From the NCBI GenBank assembly GCA_036925085.1, contig JAUPFP010000067.1:806001-870000 (forward strand): a stretch of DNA of 64,000 nt, in the 5' to 3' direction. Below, one piece after another: positions 32,773 to 44,500 of the stretch; within the stretch, counting starts at the first letter, position 1, and each line of letters opens with the position of its first letter. This DNA comes from Brachycybe producta. Taxonomy: Eukaryota; Arthropoda; Diplopoda; Playtdesmida; Andrognathidae. Below the pieces are notes generated by a model. That model was not told the origin of the DNA. It was given only the letters and a program-made list of their open reading frames with translations, and did no database searches. Made by a program: the position numbers and the translations under genes.

Positions 32773-35700
32773 ATGGCGAATCTGAGAACATTGTGGTCGG
32801 TGGCAACTGTAATCGTCGTCATCGTCGGATTACTGAATGATGTCAACTGCAAACGACGTGGAGGCCGTGCGTATTTTCATTCAAATTCAATTTTAAATTC
32901 TTCATAGACTCGTTGAGTCATTGTAGAAAAATCTTGTCAAAGTCTTATTGAGATATATACGGAGCCCTGTAAAGGACATGCGAGATTTTTTTAAAATATC
33001 GACATTTCCCAGAATCTCGACATTTCGACTTTAAACTCAAAATTTCGACTTTAATCTCGACATTTCGACTTTTGATCTCTTATTCGCTCATGTTAATTAT
33101 GCCACTCTAATCGTGAAATTATTGCAAGCGCCCTCTTGTAGCAGCAATAATTTAATTATTAAGAGTATGATGCGCACAACATGGCATAATTAACATGGCC
33201 GAATAAAAGAGATTAAATGTCGAAATTAAAAAAAAAATCTCGCCTGTCCTTTACTAGAATCCGTAGATATATTTTTGATCCGGTTTCTTAAAATAATTTT
33301 TAATAAATTGTTTCTTTTAACACGAATTTCCTTTTTTTCAAGAAAAAATATTCCAGTCACTTGTTATTAAACTGTAGAAAAATGTTTGAAACATATTTTG
33401 CCAGTTTGAAATGTGTAACATTATCTCATTAACTAATTAGGACGTCGAAACGCTTGGAAACGAATTGACCAAAGTACTAATTTCGGCACAGCTCCTCATC
33501 TCCCAGACAAAAATCCTGGTAAAAGTTCAGTTCGATGAAAGTTTATATAAACCAATCAAATCAATTGACTGTTTAATTTTCAATTAAAAGACCAACTGGC
33601 CTTAGTACCATATGGAAGGCATCCGGAGACCAACGTGGACTACAGAAACAATAATAAAGAAGCCTATGGTAAAACCCAAACCATATTTCATTTTATCTTT
33701 CGTTTTCAGAAGAGCACTAAAACTAGAATGGTAGCTGTTATCACTTAAGAGGGTATTTTAGAAACTAGAAGGGCAGCTCAGTCAATTAAGTGTATTTTCA
33801 TTTAAGGGACCTCCAATACTAGGATATTACTAATAGTTTTAAGAAAATATCCTTCCTTTAACCAATTAGGAACGACTTCAACCAGTGGTACACAAAGTAC
33901 TGATTTCGGCAGACGTTCCAGTGTCAGCAGCCACAATCCTGGTAAAGTTCAGTTCGATGAAAATTTAAATAAACCAATCAAATCAATTGGCTGTTTAATT
34001 ATCAATTAAAAGACCAACTGGCCTTAGTACCATTTGGAACCCGTTCGGAGACCTCAGAGACCAACTCGGATTACAGCAAAGACAATAATGATGTCCATGG
34101 TAAAACACAAGGTGGCTTTATAGATATTCACTTTGCTTTTATCTCTGTTTACGGCGCCACTGCAGTCGCTAATTTATGAAAATAATCACGTTTTTCCAGG
34201 GCAAAACGGACAGAATGTTAACAGACAGACTGGTAAGTCTGACGGTATAATGTTTATCGTCTTTCGGTAAAACATTAATTAATTATAAGTCACTAATTAA
34301 TATTAACTTCTCTTTGTGTATTTTTTATTAGCTCCAATGGGTGAATTCCAGAATCAACGAGCTCAAAGCGGTTAGATTAGTAATTAAGAAGGTTTATGAA
34401 CGGTTAATTTTCGATTTTCTAATTATTAATCCGTCTTTAATTCCGAAGCAAAAATTTAAAGAAACTGGAAAGTGTTTTAGAAACTAGAAGTGTATTTTCA
34501 TGTTGATATCTTATGTTTGAAAATGAGCGAACTTTAAGCAGACGATGTTTTGTGGTCTAGAAAAAGTTTATTTTGAACGATATCAAACATGAAAATACCT
34601 TCTTAAGTGATTAACCTTTCTAGTTTCTTAAACACTTTCTAGTTTCTCTTCTGAAAGACAGAATTATTCAAGAGTTCGAAACTCAGCTGTTCATAAAACC
34701 ACCTTTAAGACCAAAAGTGTGATTCAAGTGTTTCTTTTCTATAGGAGGTGGTGGCGCTTACAACGTTCCTTACAGAGGCGACCAAACTGCGTACCAAACT
34801 CCACCTAATGGACAGACGTCATTCAGTAAACAAATACGTTTAGCATTTTAAATGAATATACACTAATTCTTCCCTTTACGGCCGAGATACGTTATGAGAA
34901 AGTAGGCTGTAAAGCGAAATTGCCGTATAACGAATCATTTATTTTCACCATAAGTGACAACATAGTAAATTGCATGTAGGCCGACAGAATTATGTGCAGG
35001 GCTCGGATTTTTATGCAAAAAATATCAAGCAAATGTTTCTCAATCTGTGGCCCAAGTGCCAATTGTGAAGTAATCATCATCATCATTAGAGCAACCTGCA
35101 ATTATGCGTTTTCTAATCAAAAAAGGCTGGTTAGAGGCTAGATGTATGGTTCTATCAGTTCTAGCCTCTAACCAGCCTGTTTTTTATTGAAAAAACAACA
35201 ACATAATTGTTGGTTGATATAAACGGGGGGGGGGGGGATTGTTACTTCACAATTGGCACTTGGGCCACAGATTGAGAAGCATTGGCTTCATATATTTGCA
35301 TAAAAATCCGAACCCTACTCATTATAGTAGGCTAGCTGTCTGGTTACTATCAGTTGTCAACTAAAGTTCTAGTCTCTAACCAGTGTTTTTGATTGAAAAA
35401 ACATAACTGTTGGCTGATCTAAACGGGTTTGTTACTTCACAGTTGGCTCACATGGGCCATAGATTGAGAACCATTTGCTTGATATATTTGCATAAAAATC
35501 CTATCCCTAATTACGTGGTTTCCCAATTTTTTCTTTGGCCGTATTTATCGCAAAAACAAACTTGGGCTGTAAATAGAAACTGAGCTATAATAAAAAAGGC
35601 CGCGTTATAATAGCAAAACGCCGTATAAAGAGGGGGCCGTATAGCGAGGTATGGGTGTATTATTCCCATGGTGAGGTGAGGAACCCCCAATACTAGGATA

Positions 35701-38268
35701 TTACTAATAGTTTTAAGAAAATATATCTATCTATAAATTTTTCCTTTAACCAATTAGGAACGACTTCAACCAGTACTGGTACACAAAGTAGGCCTACTGA
35801 TTTCGGCAGACGTTCCAGTGTCAGCGGACAACATTCCGGTAAAGTTCAGTTCGATGAAAATTTATATAAACCAATCAAATCAATTGACTGTGTAATTTTC
35901 AATTAAAAGACCAACCAGGAAGGCATTCGGAGACCAACTCGGACTACAGAAACAATAATAATGAAGCCTATGGTAAAACCCAAACCATATTTCATTTTAT
36001 CTACGTTTCCAGAAGAATACCAAGGAGAAATTGAAAGCTTTTTTTAAAAAAAAAACAAAAACTAGAATGGTAGCTGTTATCACTTAAGAGGGTATTTTAG
36101 AAACTAGAAGGGTAGCTCAGTCAATTAAGTGTATTTTCATTTAAGGGACCTCCAACACTAAGATATTACTAATAGTTTTAAGAAAATATCCTTCCTTTAA
36201 CCAATTAGGAACGACTTCAACCAGTGGAACACAAAGTACTGGTTTCGGCAGACGTTCCAGTGTCAGCAGCCACAATCCTGGTAAAGTTCAGTTCGATGAA
36301 AATTTATATAAACCAATCAAATCACTTGACTGTGTAATTTTCAATGAAAAGACCAACTGGCCTTAGTACCATTTGGAACCCATTCGGAGACCTCAGAGAC
36401 CAACTCGGACTTCAGCAACAACAATAATGATGTCCACGGTAAAAACCAACAATGTGTATTTCATTCCAATAATTAGACTTAAAGCAGTGTTGGGACAAAT
36501 TACTTTTAAAAGTAATCAATTACAATAATTACTAATTATGTCAGTAAAAAAGATAATTAATTACAATTGATCATTTTTTTCAAAGTAATTTAAAATCACA
36601 TTTAACATGCAATGAGACTTCGAAGTTGCATTGTCATGAGCTTCTATAGAAACCCCTTAAATTATAAAAAAAGCCCACTCTGAATTTGCCTAACTTTTGA
36701 GTAATGTATTGTGGCACAGGAAACGAAGACATTCTTGTCTTGGCAGACTTCACTGAGAATGTATTGCACCTAACATTTCTTCTGTCGTTCTTCCAGTTTA
36801 CTTGCAATGCATTTTCAAATTTGCATTGTCATGAACATCTATAGAAACACCTCAACCAAGCCCACTCTGAAGTGGGCGTTCATGCAGTGCACCATGAATA
36901 TATGAAGACATTCTTGTCTTGGTAGACTTCACTGGAAATGTATTTCATGCGACATTTCCAGTGTCTCTCTTCCAGTTTACCTGAAATGTATTTTTGAATT
37001 TGCATTGTCTTAACTAATTTATGTCGTTAAATTTTTTAAGAGTAGAATGGTTCAAGGACGGGAAGACTCAAATAAATGAGTCTTTTTTGTTAAACATTGT
37101 CCGGTAATGGGACAGGGAAAGTTTCTCTTCATTTTGCTTTTGAAAAACAGAGTAACCCGAGTTTAATGAGGGGTATTTTCACATTTTAAAAACCCAGCTA
37201 ATCTCGACAAGCAAATTGTACATCTTTCAAAACAGAGCATTCCCAACTTGCTGTTACTCAGTACCAACAAGGAAACAGAAAAAGTGAGACTGAATCCAGT
37301 TACGGCAACTCACAATACGATACCGGTCGTAATCAAGGAGGTTATTGGCACCAACAGTCAAACCAGAGAAAACAACTGACAGGTATATTAATTCAAAAAT
37401 GACTTATATAAAGCCCAAATTCAAGAAGAAAAAGTTGACACTTGGACTCTCAGTACACAGTTCTAACACAGAAAACCCTTGTTTTAAGGAGTTTTTCGAG
37501 TTAAAATTCAAGTGCTAACATTTAAAGAGCTAACATAAAGCTCATGAGCTGGGCTAAAAAAATTTATAAAATCAGCCATGGGCCTTGTTAGTTTCAAGGG
37601 CCTCATAGGCCTGGTGAGCTCTATGGGCCCAGTGATGTTTGTGTGCCTTATGAGTATTGTGGGCGGTTTGAATACAATGTTTTTTTTCATAGGAGGGGAA
37701 CACAAAGACGACTTTCGGAACACTTTTCAACTGCAAAATGAAGTCAAAGTTGTTTGGGCTGAGTTTGCAATGTGATTGCAATGTATTTTCTATGGAAAGA
37801 TTCGAGGTGGTCGGTTTTGGCAACAACGCGATATCATTTTACAGTCGAAAAGGCTTCCAAAAGTCGTCTGTGTGCCAAGGGCCTTACTTCAAAGCTGGTG
37901 GAAAACATGAAATTTGATATTTCACCAACTATACAGTAAAATGTTTAGTGTGTTGCGTTATTTCTTTACTCTTCTAGTCTCGAAGTTGCTAACAAACATT
38001 GTACTTTCTTTGTATAACCTAAGGTGGCGATGGAGCCAATGGAAAACACAACGAATTGCCATTAAGTATAACGATACCGTGCGATCACACAAACTTTGAT
38101 AAGAAATGCAAAGACGACTGCGAAGACAATCCGCTTTACATGAAAACGTGCAACTACGTGGCATCAAGCAGACACACTGATGAAGGCTTATGTCACTGCT
38201 CGAGAATCAGAAAACCAACGCCAGCTGCATACAACCCAAGTCCGAGACAAAACAATAGACAGTTCTAA
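32773..38268 (+). CDS. Gene D: 14-exon secreted precursor with repeated exon modules and one CS-alpha-beta-like domain
   Basis: Exons: 32773-32866 (signal MANLRTLWSVATVIV..DVNC), 33441-33518, 33591-33668, 33870-33941, 34013-34099, 34200-34232, 34332-34370, 34745-34825, 35758-35838, 35910-35972, 36209-36280, 36352-36438, 37236-37382 and 38024-38268. Every exon start and end is phase 1, and every internal exon is a multiple of 3; the sum gives about 418 residues. Exons 2+3, 4+5, 9+10 and 11+12 are four copies of one two-exon module (an STSGTQSTDFGRRSS-type exon, a 71-72-bp intron, then a DQL..SETNSDY-type exon). Exons 6 to 8 (GQNGQ.., APMGEFQNQ.., GGGGAYN..) recur in gene F. Exon 13 is Q/S/Y-rich. 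Exon 14 has one cysteine domain, C-x8-C-x3-C-x9-C-x13-C-x-C, nearly identical to the second domain of gene C. AATAAA at 38376. The set of exons is strongly supported by phase and homology; which are used in a given transcript is not known. Confidence 0.8.
33441..34099 (+). repeat. Gene D two-exon modules 1 and 2
   Basis: Module 1 (33441-33668) and module 2 (33870-34099) share exon pairs and the short intron between them, which starts GTAAAAGTTCAG or GTAAAGTTCAG and ends CAATTAAAAG. Module 1 is the most diverged in its first exon (N-A-W-K-R-I-D-Q-S-T-N-F-G). The introns also carry a piece of the 'ACTAGAAGGGTAGCT' MITE (33716-33800) that recurs at 36058-36140, showing that intron DNA was duplicated together with the exons. 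Confidence 0.85.
34472..34650. mobile_element. 'TTAGAAACTAGAAG' foldback MITE in a gene D intron
   Basis: Inverted arms with TTTCATGTTGATATCTTA on the left and GATATCAAACATGAAAATACC on the right. The same insertion is in the homologous intron of gene F (51597-51770), so it predates the D-F segment exchange. Confidence 0.7.
34960..35530. repeat. Stacked hairpin and 'TTTGCATAAAAATCC' repeats in a gene D intron
   Basis: At least three partial copies of the repeat pair described at 8168-8390, in both orientations. The hairpin GGCTGGTTAGAGGCTAG / CTAGCCTCTAACCAGCC is at 35127-35181 and weaker copies are near 35330-35385. A poly-G run of 13 lies at about 35224. This explains most of the 930-bp intron 34826-35757. 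Confidence 0.6.
35758..36438 (+). repeat. Gene D two-exon modules 3 and 4
   Basis: Module 3 (35758-35972) has a slightly longer first exon (STSTGTQSRPTDFGRR). Its second exon lacks the LALVPFGT part. Module 4 (36209-36438) is close to module 2. The short introns are 71 bp each. All four modules keep phase-1 borders, so copy-number change leaves the frame intact. Confidence 0.85.
36485..37015. repeat. hAT-like terminus and a roughly 200-bp tandem duplication inside a gene D intron
   Basis: 36485 begins CAGTGTTGGGACAAATTAC with the AAAAGTAATCAATTAC continuation seen at the end of many hAT elements; the opposite end is not found. From about 36622 to 37010 two head-to-tail copies of a roughly 200-bp sequence follow (TTTGCATTGTCATGA..CTATAGAAAC.. 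and GAAGACATTCTTGTCTTGG.AGACTTCACTG). Confidence 0.55.
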
Positions 38269-38440
38269 ATTGTTGCGAACTTATGACAGTCTTCAACTGT
38301 TAAATCATATTACCCAAAAAGAAAATAACTGTAATATGTTTGAATGATTTTGTTATTTTTTGTATTATTCCACGAAATAAATCTTTCAATTGGGAAACAT
38401 AATGTATGCTGAACTTCCTTTTAAATGTGACAGCAATTTA

Positions 38441-38770
38441 AGAGGGCTCCATAGAAAAACACTTGCATAAATTGCAAGGTAGATGGCGCCATGCAACCTC
38501 CAGAAGTGACAAACTACACTCGTCGCCAATTAGTTGAAATCGAATGCACCCTTTTAGCTCTAAACGTGCGTCCAAAACAATCTTAATTATCAGCACGTGG
38601 ACAAACTTAACCCATAAACACAATATAAGTGAAGAGAGAACACGTGTAGAGAAAGAGCGATGACGTAATTAAGTTTGCACGTGAAGAAAAAAAGGAAGAA
38701 GGTGAGTCATAGAGTTGAAAGAGTGTTAGTACATTTCTATGGGAGGAGGGCTAGTGGCGCCATCTAACGC
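38441..38770. repeat. 330-bp interspersed repeat with 'GGCGCCAT' ends
   Basis: One of three copies (others inverted at 43101-43394 and 52631-52950). All share GCTCC.TAGAAAAA, GGCGCCATGCAACCTC, the block CAATTAGTTGAAATCGAATG and an end GGGCTAGTGGCGCCATCTAACG. A CT microsatellite of variable length lies inside. Family unknown. Confidence 0.6.
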
Positions 38771-38855
38771 TATGCACGCACAAAATAAATTATCTATACT
38801 TGGATTCATAAGTCGTGTTTTTGTTCTGCCCCTGTAAAGTCGAACCACTCATGAT

Positions 38856-39063
38856 ACAGGCAGTTAGAAAACGGGATGAACAGAAGTAGGCTCCGCCCTT
38901 TTTATGACGACCGGCAACTTCTAATTGGTTGGTTATGTAGTCTGACGTCACATGCTCCGCCCCCGTTTCAACGTCGAACCACACAACAAACCAATTAGAA
39001 GTTGTCGGTCGTCATAAAAAGGGCGGAGCCAACTTCTGTTCTCCCCGATTTCTAACTGCCTGT
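38856..39063. mobile_element. 'ACAGGCAATTAG' foldback MITE between D and E
   Basis: Ends ACAGGCAGTTAG..CTAACTGCCTGT, flanked by CTCATGAT / CTCATGAC (8 bases with one mismatch). Carries TGACGTCA and GC boxes. Confidence 0.82.
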
Positions 39064-39533
39064 CTCATGACCACAGCGTTTTTGTTTGCACTGGTTCAAC
39101 TTAGACGCAAACATGTTGCAAACTAAAAAAGTCAGTGGCGTAGCTACCGCTCGAAAACTGTAAACGATTTTGAATTGATTCATACCATTAATCGGATTAA
39201 GCCTTAAAATCAATGTCAGTTTAAACAATTAAATCGAAGTTTAACAAAATCGATTCTCCGATTGATTGAATCGGAAATCCTTAGAACTTCAACCACTAAA
39301 CCTAATAATGCAGACCATATGCTTCTACCACAAACGCAGAAGAAAAAAAACACGCCTCCAGCACAAATGGGGTGCATGGCACTATAAGACGCCATGTTAA
39401 AAGAAATTTGATGTGTCATTTCCGTTCCGTTTCGTGTTCAAACTGAAGAAACATTCTTAGTACACAGAATCTCTCGATTTGTCGAGCTGAGTAACCCATA
39501 AAGCCCATCAGGCCCATGAAGCCGACCAGGCCC

Positions 39534-39733
39534 CCAGGCAATTAGAAATCGGAACATACAGAAGTTGACTCCGCGTTTTTTCTGACGACGGGCAACTTCT
39601 AATTGGTCTGTTGTGTGGTTCGACGTTGAAAAGGGCGGAGCATGTGACGTCAGACTACATAACCAACCAATTAGAAGTGGCCGGTCGTCATAAAAAGGGC
39701 AGAGCCAACTTCTGTTTATCCCGATTCCTGTAT
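39534..39733. mobile_element. 'ACAGGCAATTAG' foldback MITE inside a GGCCCA-type simple repeat
   Basis: Flanked by a 9-bp duplication ACCAGGCCC (39525-39533 and 39734-39742). The host sequence is a short imperfect tandem of CCCATGAAGCCGACCAGG-type units (39490-39533 and 39734-39770). The right terminus is slightly degraded. Confidence 0.78.
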
Positions 39734-39790
39734 ACCAGGCCCACGAAGCCGATCAGGCCCACAAAGCATAACGGCTTTTATAATAAAATT

Positions 39791-40335
39791 AGTGGGGTAA
39801 CCCGTCGTAAATGACGGGAGCCAAATTCACAGGCAATTGTGCCCAGTATTAGAATTTCCTTTCCTCCGCCCTTTTATTACGTCAGACCAAGTAACAAACA
39901 AATTAGAAATTGATGACGTTCATAAAAGGGCGGAGCAAAAGAAATTCTAATGCTGGGCACAATTGCCTGTGATAAACTGTAGTTTAATTTTGCTACTATT
40001 ATCCCCTCCCCTTTTTATATTTGAAAGAGAAAATGAGTTTTCATTTTCTCTGGTGTGCGCATGCGCGTTGTTTGTTCCTTTTTTTACTCCTTTCATTTCA
40101 ATGTCCAGTCACCCCCTCCCACTTTTTCCCCCTCCACGTTTCTCTCTCTCCCACCTTCTACACTTTCCTACCTTTTCTCCTCTCCAATTTAATATCAATG
40201 GGGTTCTTGGATGGGGAGAGTGCAACATATAGTTGACCTTGAGAAAAAAAGCGGTTCATTTATTCATTTAAATTTATATAAATTGCACAGCGTTAACCAC
40301 ACACACACAGAGACCTGGCTTAATATATATATAAT
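39791..40335. mobile_element. 0.5-kb repeat 'GGGGTAACCCGTC' with inner foldback
   Basis: Begins AGTGGGGTAACCCGTC followed by a complementary GACGGG. Within it 39829-39970 is a palindrome (ACAGGCAATTGTGCCC..GGGCACAATTGCCTGT). After that come pyrimidine-rich DNA and a TA/CA microsatellite end. Two other copies (about 45605-46150 and 55585-55940) lie inside a hAT-like element, but this one is free-standing. Frames across the pyrimidine-rich part are not genes. Confidence 0.6.
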
Positions 40336-40588
40336 GTCCAGCCCATGAAGTGTTCTGAACTGCGCTTTTTTTACAAAGTTCCAACAGCCCATGGGCATTA
40401 ATATGTAGGTCTCTAACTTCCAACGACTTTTTTTTAAATAATTATTATCTGCGCGCAGCCTAAACTAAACGAAATTACCAAAATTTGAAAGAAGAAAAAA
40501 AAAACCTGAAAACAAGAACTGCCAACCACCTACACACGCTGTCCCACACCTAGTCAAGTCACAAAACCACGTCATATGGTTGATTTTT

Positions 40589-40723
40589 ATGCAAATTTTA
40601 AACCATGTGACATTTCGTATAAAATGCACTCTGTAAACGTAATCGTACACGTTATCGTCAGTAGACCTACAGCCTAGAAAAGAACGTCGCGCGTCACACA
40701 CCTCAATTTATTGCTCAAGAGTG
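40589..40723 (+). promoter_or_regulatory. Gene E promoter: octamer, TATA box and 5' UTR exon
   Basis: Octamer ATGCAAAT at 40589-40596, TATAAAA at 40618-40624 and a leader exon ending at 40723 before the donor GTAAGT. The acceptor TTTCAG precedes 41505, and the ATG follows at 41529. The octamer is the binding site of POU/Oct factors in animals. The same arrangement occurs before gene F. Confidence 0.6.
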
Positions 40724-41199
40724 GTAAGTGGTACCACAAAATTTCACATTCTATATTTTCAATATATGTAGAGAATTTAAGAGAATATATTAATTAGTAG
40801 AAAATTTTCTTAATATCTCTAAAAAATATTTTCTCTATTTTGAAAAGTAGTCAAAAGTTTGCATAAAATTACACCAAAAATGCATATTAATCCTATCTCT
40901 CTTTTGAGTACAAATAGGATGCAGTAAAAATGTATAATTATTATTTTTATTTTGGGGAAAATTTTCAATAAAAATTCGCTAAATTTATTCGTTCAAAAAG
41001 GGCCACACGAACCACTTTGGTGTGTTTTAAGGTTCGACTGCTAAATGTGGTCGGAAGTGGCTGCACGGGTTGTGGTTTACAATATATTTTCTATGAAAAG
41101 ACGTTGGACCGTTTACATACAACTTGTTACATTTGTCGTCAAACTCGACTACTTAAAAAAGTGGCTCGCCTACTAATTGAGACCTTTATAGTGTTATGC

Positions 41200-41440
41200 T
41201 GGGGCCACATTAACGCCTAATGCCGTTAATTGCCGCAGTATTTGACATTAAACACAGTTGTAGTCAAGACTTAACGTGCTAATTTATTATCGTTATTATT
41301 AATGGCGTTAGACGTTAGGCGATAGTTCGGGTGGCGGTCTTTTTTGACACATCAAAGCGATTTACCGCGTATAGTTTAATCTATATTTTTTACGTTATTG
41401 CGATAATGGACGTTAGACGTTAACGTTAGTGTGGCCCCCA
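41200..41440. mobile_element. MITE 'TGGGGCCACATTAACG' in the gene E 5' UTR intron
   Basis: Inverted ends TGGGGCCACATTAACG and GTTAGTGTGGCCCCCA, with inner GCCGTTAAT/ATTAATGGCG complements. A poorly resolved target site prevents superfamily assignment. Confidence 0.6.
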
Positions 41441-41528
41441 CCATTATAAATTGAAAACATTTTCACACAAAATGTGTATTAAATTCAATTGTCTGTTATT
41501 TCAGTACGAGCTCCGTAATTTCCGTAAT

Positions 41529-44500
41529 ATGCCGAAAACGTCGACGTTAATATTTATGGCCATTTTTATGGTTGGATTTCTGGATGACGTCACTTGTGGA
41601 AGAAGTAATTTAGTCTTACCTTTTTTTCATCATTTTTTTTTTACATTGCAAGATTTACTTTTCAAAATTAATACATTAAAACCTGAATAAAACGGAAATA
41701 ATCGTTTATAAAACGGAAACCTGGCTAAAGGGGAAAAAATCCTGAGCACTTTTACCTTATTAAGTTTGTTTTTACGTATACACCTCCATAAAACGGAAAA
41801 CTGCTAGAACGGAAAAATTGTCTTGAAACCAAAGTATTCCGTTTTATCCAGGTTTTGCAGTGTGAAGGGCTGACACAAATTAAAAGCGCACTTGAACTTC
41901 AAACCTCTTGAAAAAAGGTTTGCTAATTTAGCAACACTTGTTAGCTCTCCAAACACAGGTCAACCCTTATACCTCGTACACAAATGATAATTTAAATGCA
42001 TTTAAATGCAATAAACGTGTTCTACAGAGCCCCGTGAAGGGCAAACTAACAATATATCGAATTCAATTTATTCAGTTAATAATCTGAAAATATTGAGTTA
42101 ATTAACTTAAATATAATAAAAACTATTGATTTAGTATTTCAATTTAAAAAATATTAATAATTAAAGTGAATTTTTATTTGGTTCATGTCCTTAACTGGAT
42201 TCCGTATAATTCACCTAAACACATTTAATTTGAATTCATTTAACTCATGTGGGTGTACAAGGGCTAACTTAAACCCTCTGATCTAAATATCAATAAATAA
42301 GTTTGTTTTGGTGCTAGAATCTTGCTTGGAGGGTTCAAGTGCCAATTTTCATTTTTAAATTCGCTAATTATTTGTTCAAATTAAAATATTTCAGGTGGCC
42401 AAAATAGAAACCGAGATTATCGTCCAGAAGGTAGGCCTATACTTTGATTGAAAATATTAATTATGAATTCTTATTATTTCATTAATTATTAACATGTTTC
42501 TTTTATTTGTTGATTAATATATATTTTAGACGGTAATTATGATTCCAATAATGGGCGTCACCAATCAAACACTCAGTACACAAGTAATAAGAGCTCTTAG
42601 TATATTTTTTAATTTTTTTTAAATTCTTCCAACTGAATATCAATTTTTAAACCCTTGTAATACCTTTGTACACAACACATGAGTTAAATGAATTCAAATT
42701 AAATGTGTTAAGGTGAATTATACGGAATCCAGTTAAGGACATGAACACCAAATAAAAATTGACTTTTATTATTAATATTTTAAATTGAAATACTAAATCA
42801 ATATTTTAATGTCAATAGTTTATAATATTTAAGTTAATTAACTCAATATTTTCAGATTAATTAACTGAATAAATTGAATTCGACATATTGTTTGTTTGTC
42901 CTTCACAAGGCTCTGTAGAACACGTTTATTGCATTTAAATGCATTTAAATTATCAGGTGTGTGTACTATACCTAGGTATTAGAGCGTTCTTGAATTTTGA
43001 TCTTGATTAGCAAAAATAATAATGTTATTATGGGCCATAATCAGAAACATCAGTAGCTTGCTTAGCTTCAATGCAAGTAGATCATTTATTTTGTGCGTGT
43101 ATAACGTTAGATGGCGCCACTAGCCCTCCTCCCATAGAAACGTACTGCAGACAATCTTCAACTCTTGACTCACCTTCCTTCCTTTTTTTTGTCACGTGGC
43201 AAACTTTTAATTGCGTCATCGTTATTCAATCTACACGTGCTCTCTCTCTCTTCACTTATATTGTGTTTCTGCAGGGTTAAGTTTGTCTAAAAGGGTGCAT
43301 TCGATTTCAACTTAATTGGCGAGGAGTGTAGTTGGCCAACCTATAGAGGTTGCATGGCGCCACCTACAACTATTTTTTTCTATTGAGCCCTCTTAAGTAA
43401 TGTTGTAAAATTACTAGGATAAATTCAACTTGTTTAGAAGAAATTTAAAGTTTGTTCGAAACTAGAATAGTAAATGCATATATGACTTAATTTGTTGTTG
43501 TTGTTTTTTCGCTTCAACGAGTTTTTTCGTTAAAAACTTTGAAAATATATTTTCAACTTTTTCCTAAATACAATTTCAAATGATAAATTCTCTAGAAACA
43601 ACATTATAGAAAAAAAAAATTCAAATTGTTTCCAAAACTAGAATGGTAAAAGGTCATGCTAAAGGTTTCTTCATGGCAATATCTTAAAAAATAAACAATT
43701 TTATAGTTCAGTTTGAAAAATAACCGGATTTTAGGTGTTTTATTGAAAATTTCATTAAAAAACTATTTTCACCTTTTTCAAACTTGTCATAAAAAGTTTA
43801 TTTTGAAAGATATCATCATTCAAAAAAAACTTTTAGCATTATCAACAACTATTCTAGTCTCTAAAACACTTTGAATTTTTACGTAATGCTTCTTCTGAAA
43901 AAACGTTCGCTTGAAAAATATAAATTTTCTCAAAATCGCGAGCCCGTCCTATAGAACATAATAGCCATTGCAGTGGCGCCATCTGGCGTGTCGAAAACAA
44001 AATAAATATATATAAAACCACCTTTAAAAGAAAATTTTTATGCTGTTCTAATGGTCCAGGCCGAAAAATTGAATTTCGTGTTATCCGTTTTGTATGTTTA
44101 TAAATCCCTTTTTTTTTTCTTTTCTTCTTTTTGTCAAGGTCCTTTGAATATCCATGGAAACGGACAGGCAGGTTTCCAGTTGCCTCCATATTCACCACGT
44201 AAGTAACTAAAACACTGAATCTGAACTCAATTAACTTTTAATTACTTCAACAATTGGAAAATTTTTATTTCTTGTTAGACCAAAGTCAACATGGAGATGG
44301 TCAATACAATGGTAATTCCAGTCTACTAAATTAATAAAATTCCAATCAGTGACGCGTTTATATCTGTTGAGGCCCCTAAGTAGTGTGATATTTCTAGGCC
44401 CCTAATGTTTGAAACAAGTTTTCAAAAGTTTTCTCTTTTGGAGCCCCTAAAAATTGGAGGCGCAGTGCGCTTCTATAGTGCGCTTACGCCAATAATCGTC

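Noticed and set aside
39963-40236. Pyrimidine-rich frames resembling transmembrane proteins (also 45780-46130 and 55607-55940)
   Set aside because: They lie in the CT-rich part of the 0.5-kb repeat and differ in frame between copies.
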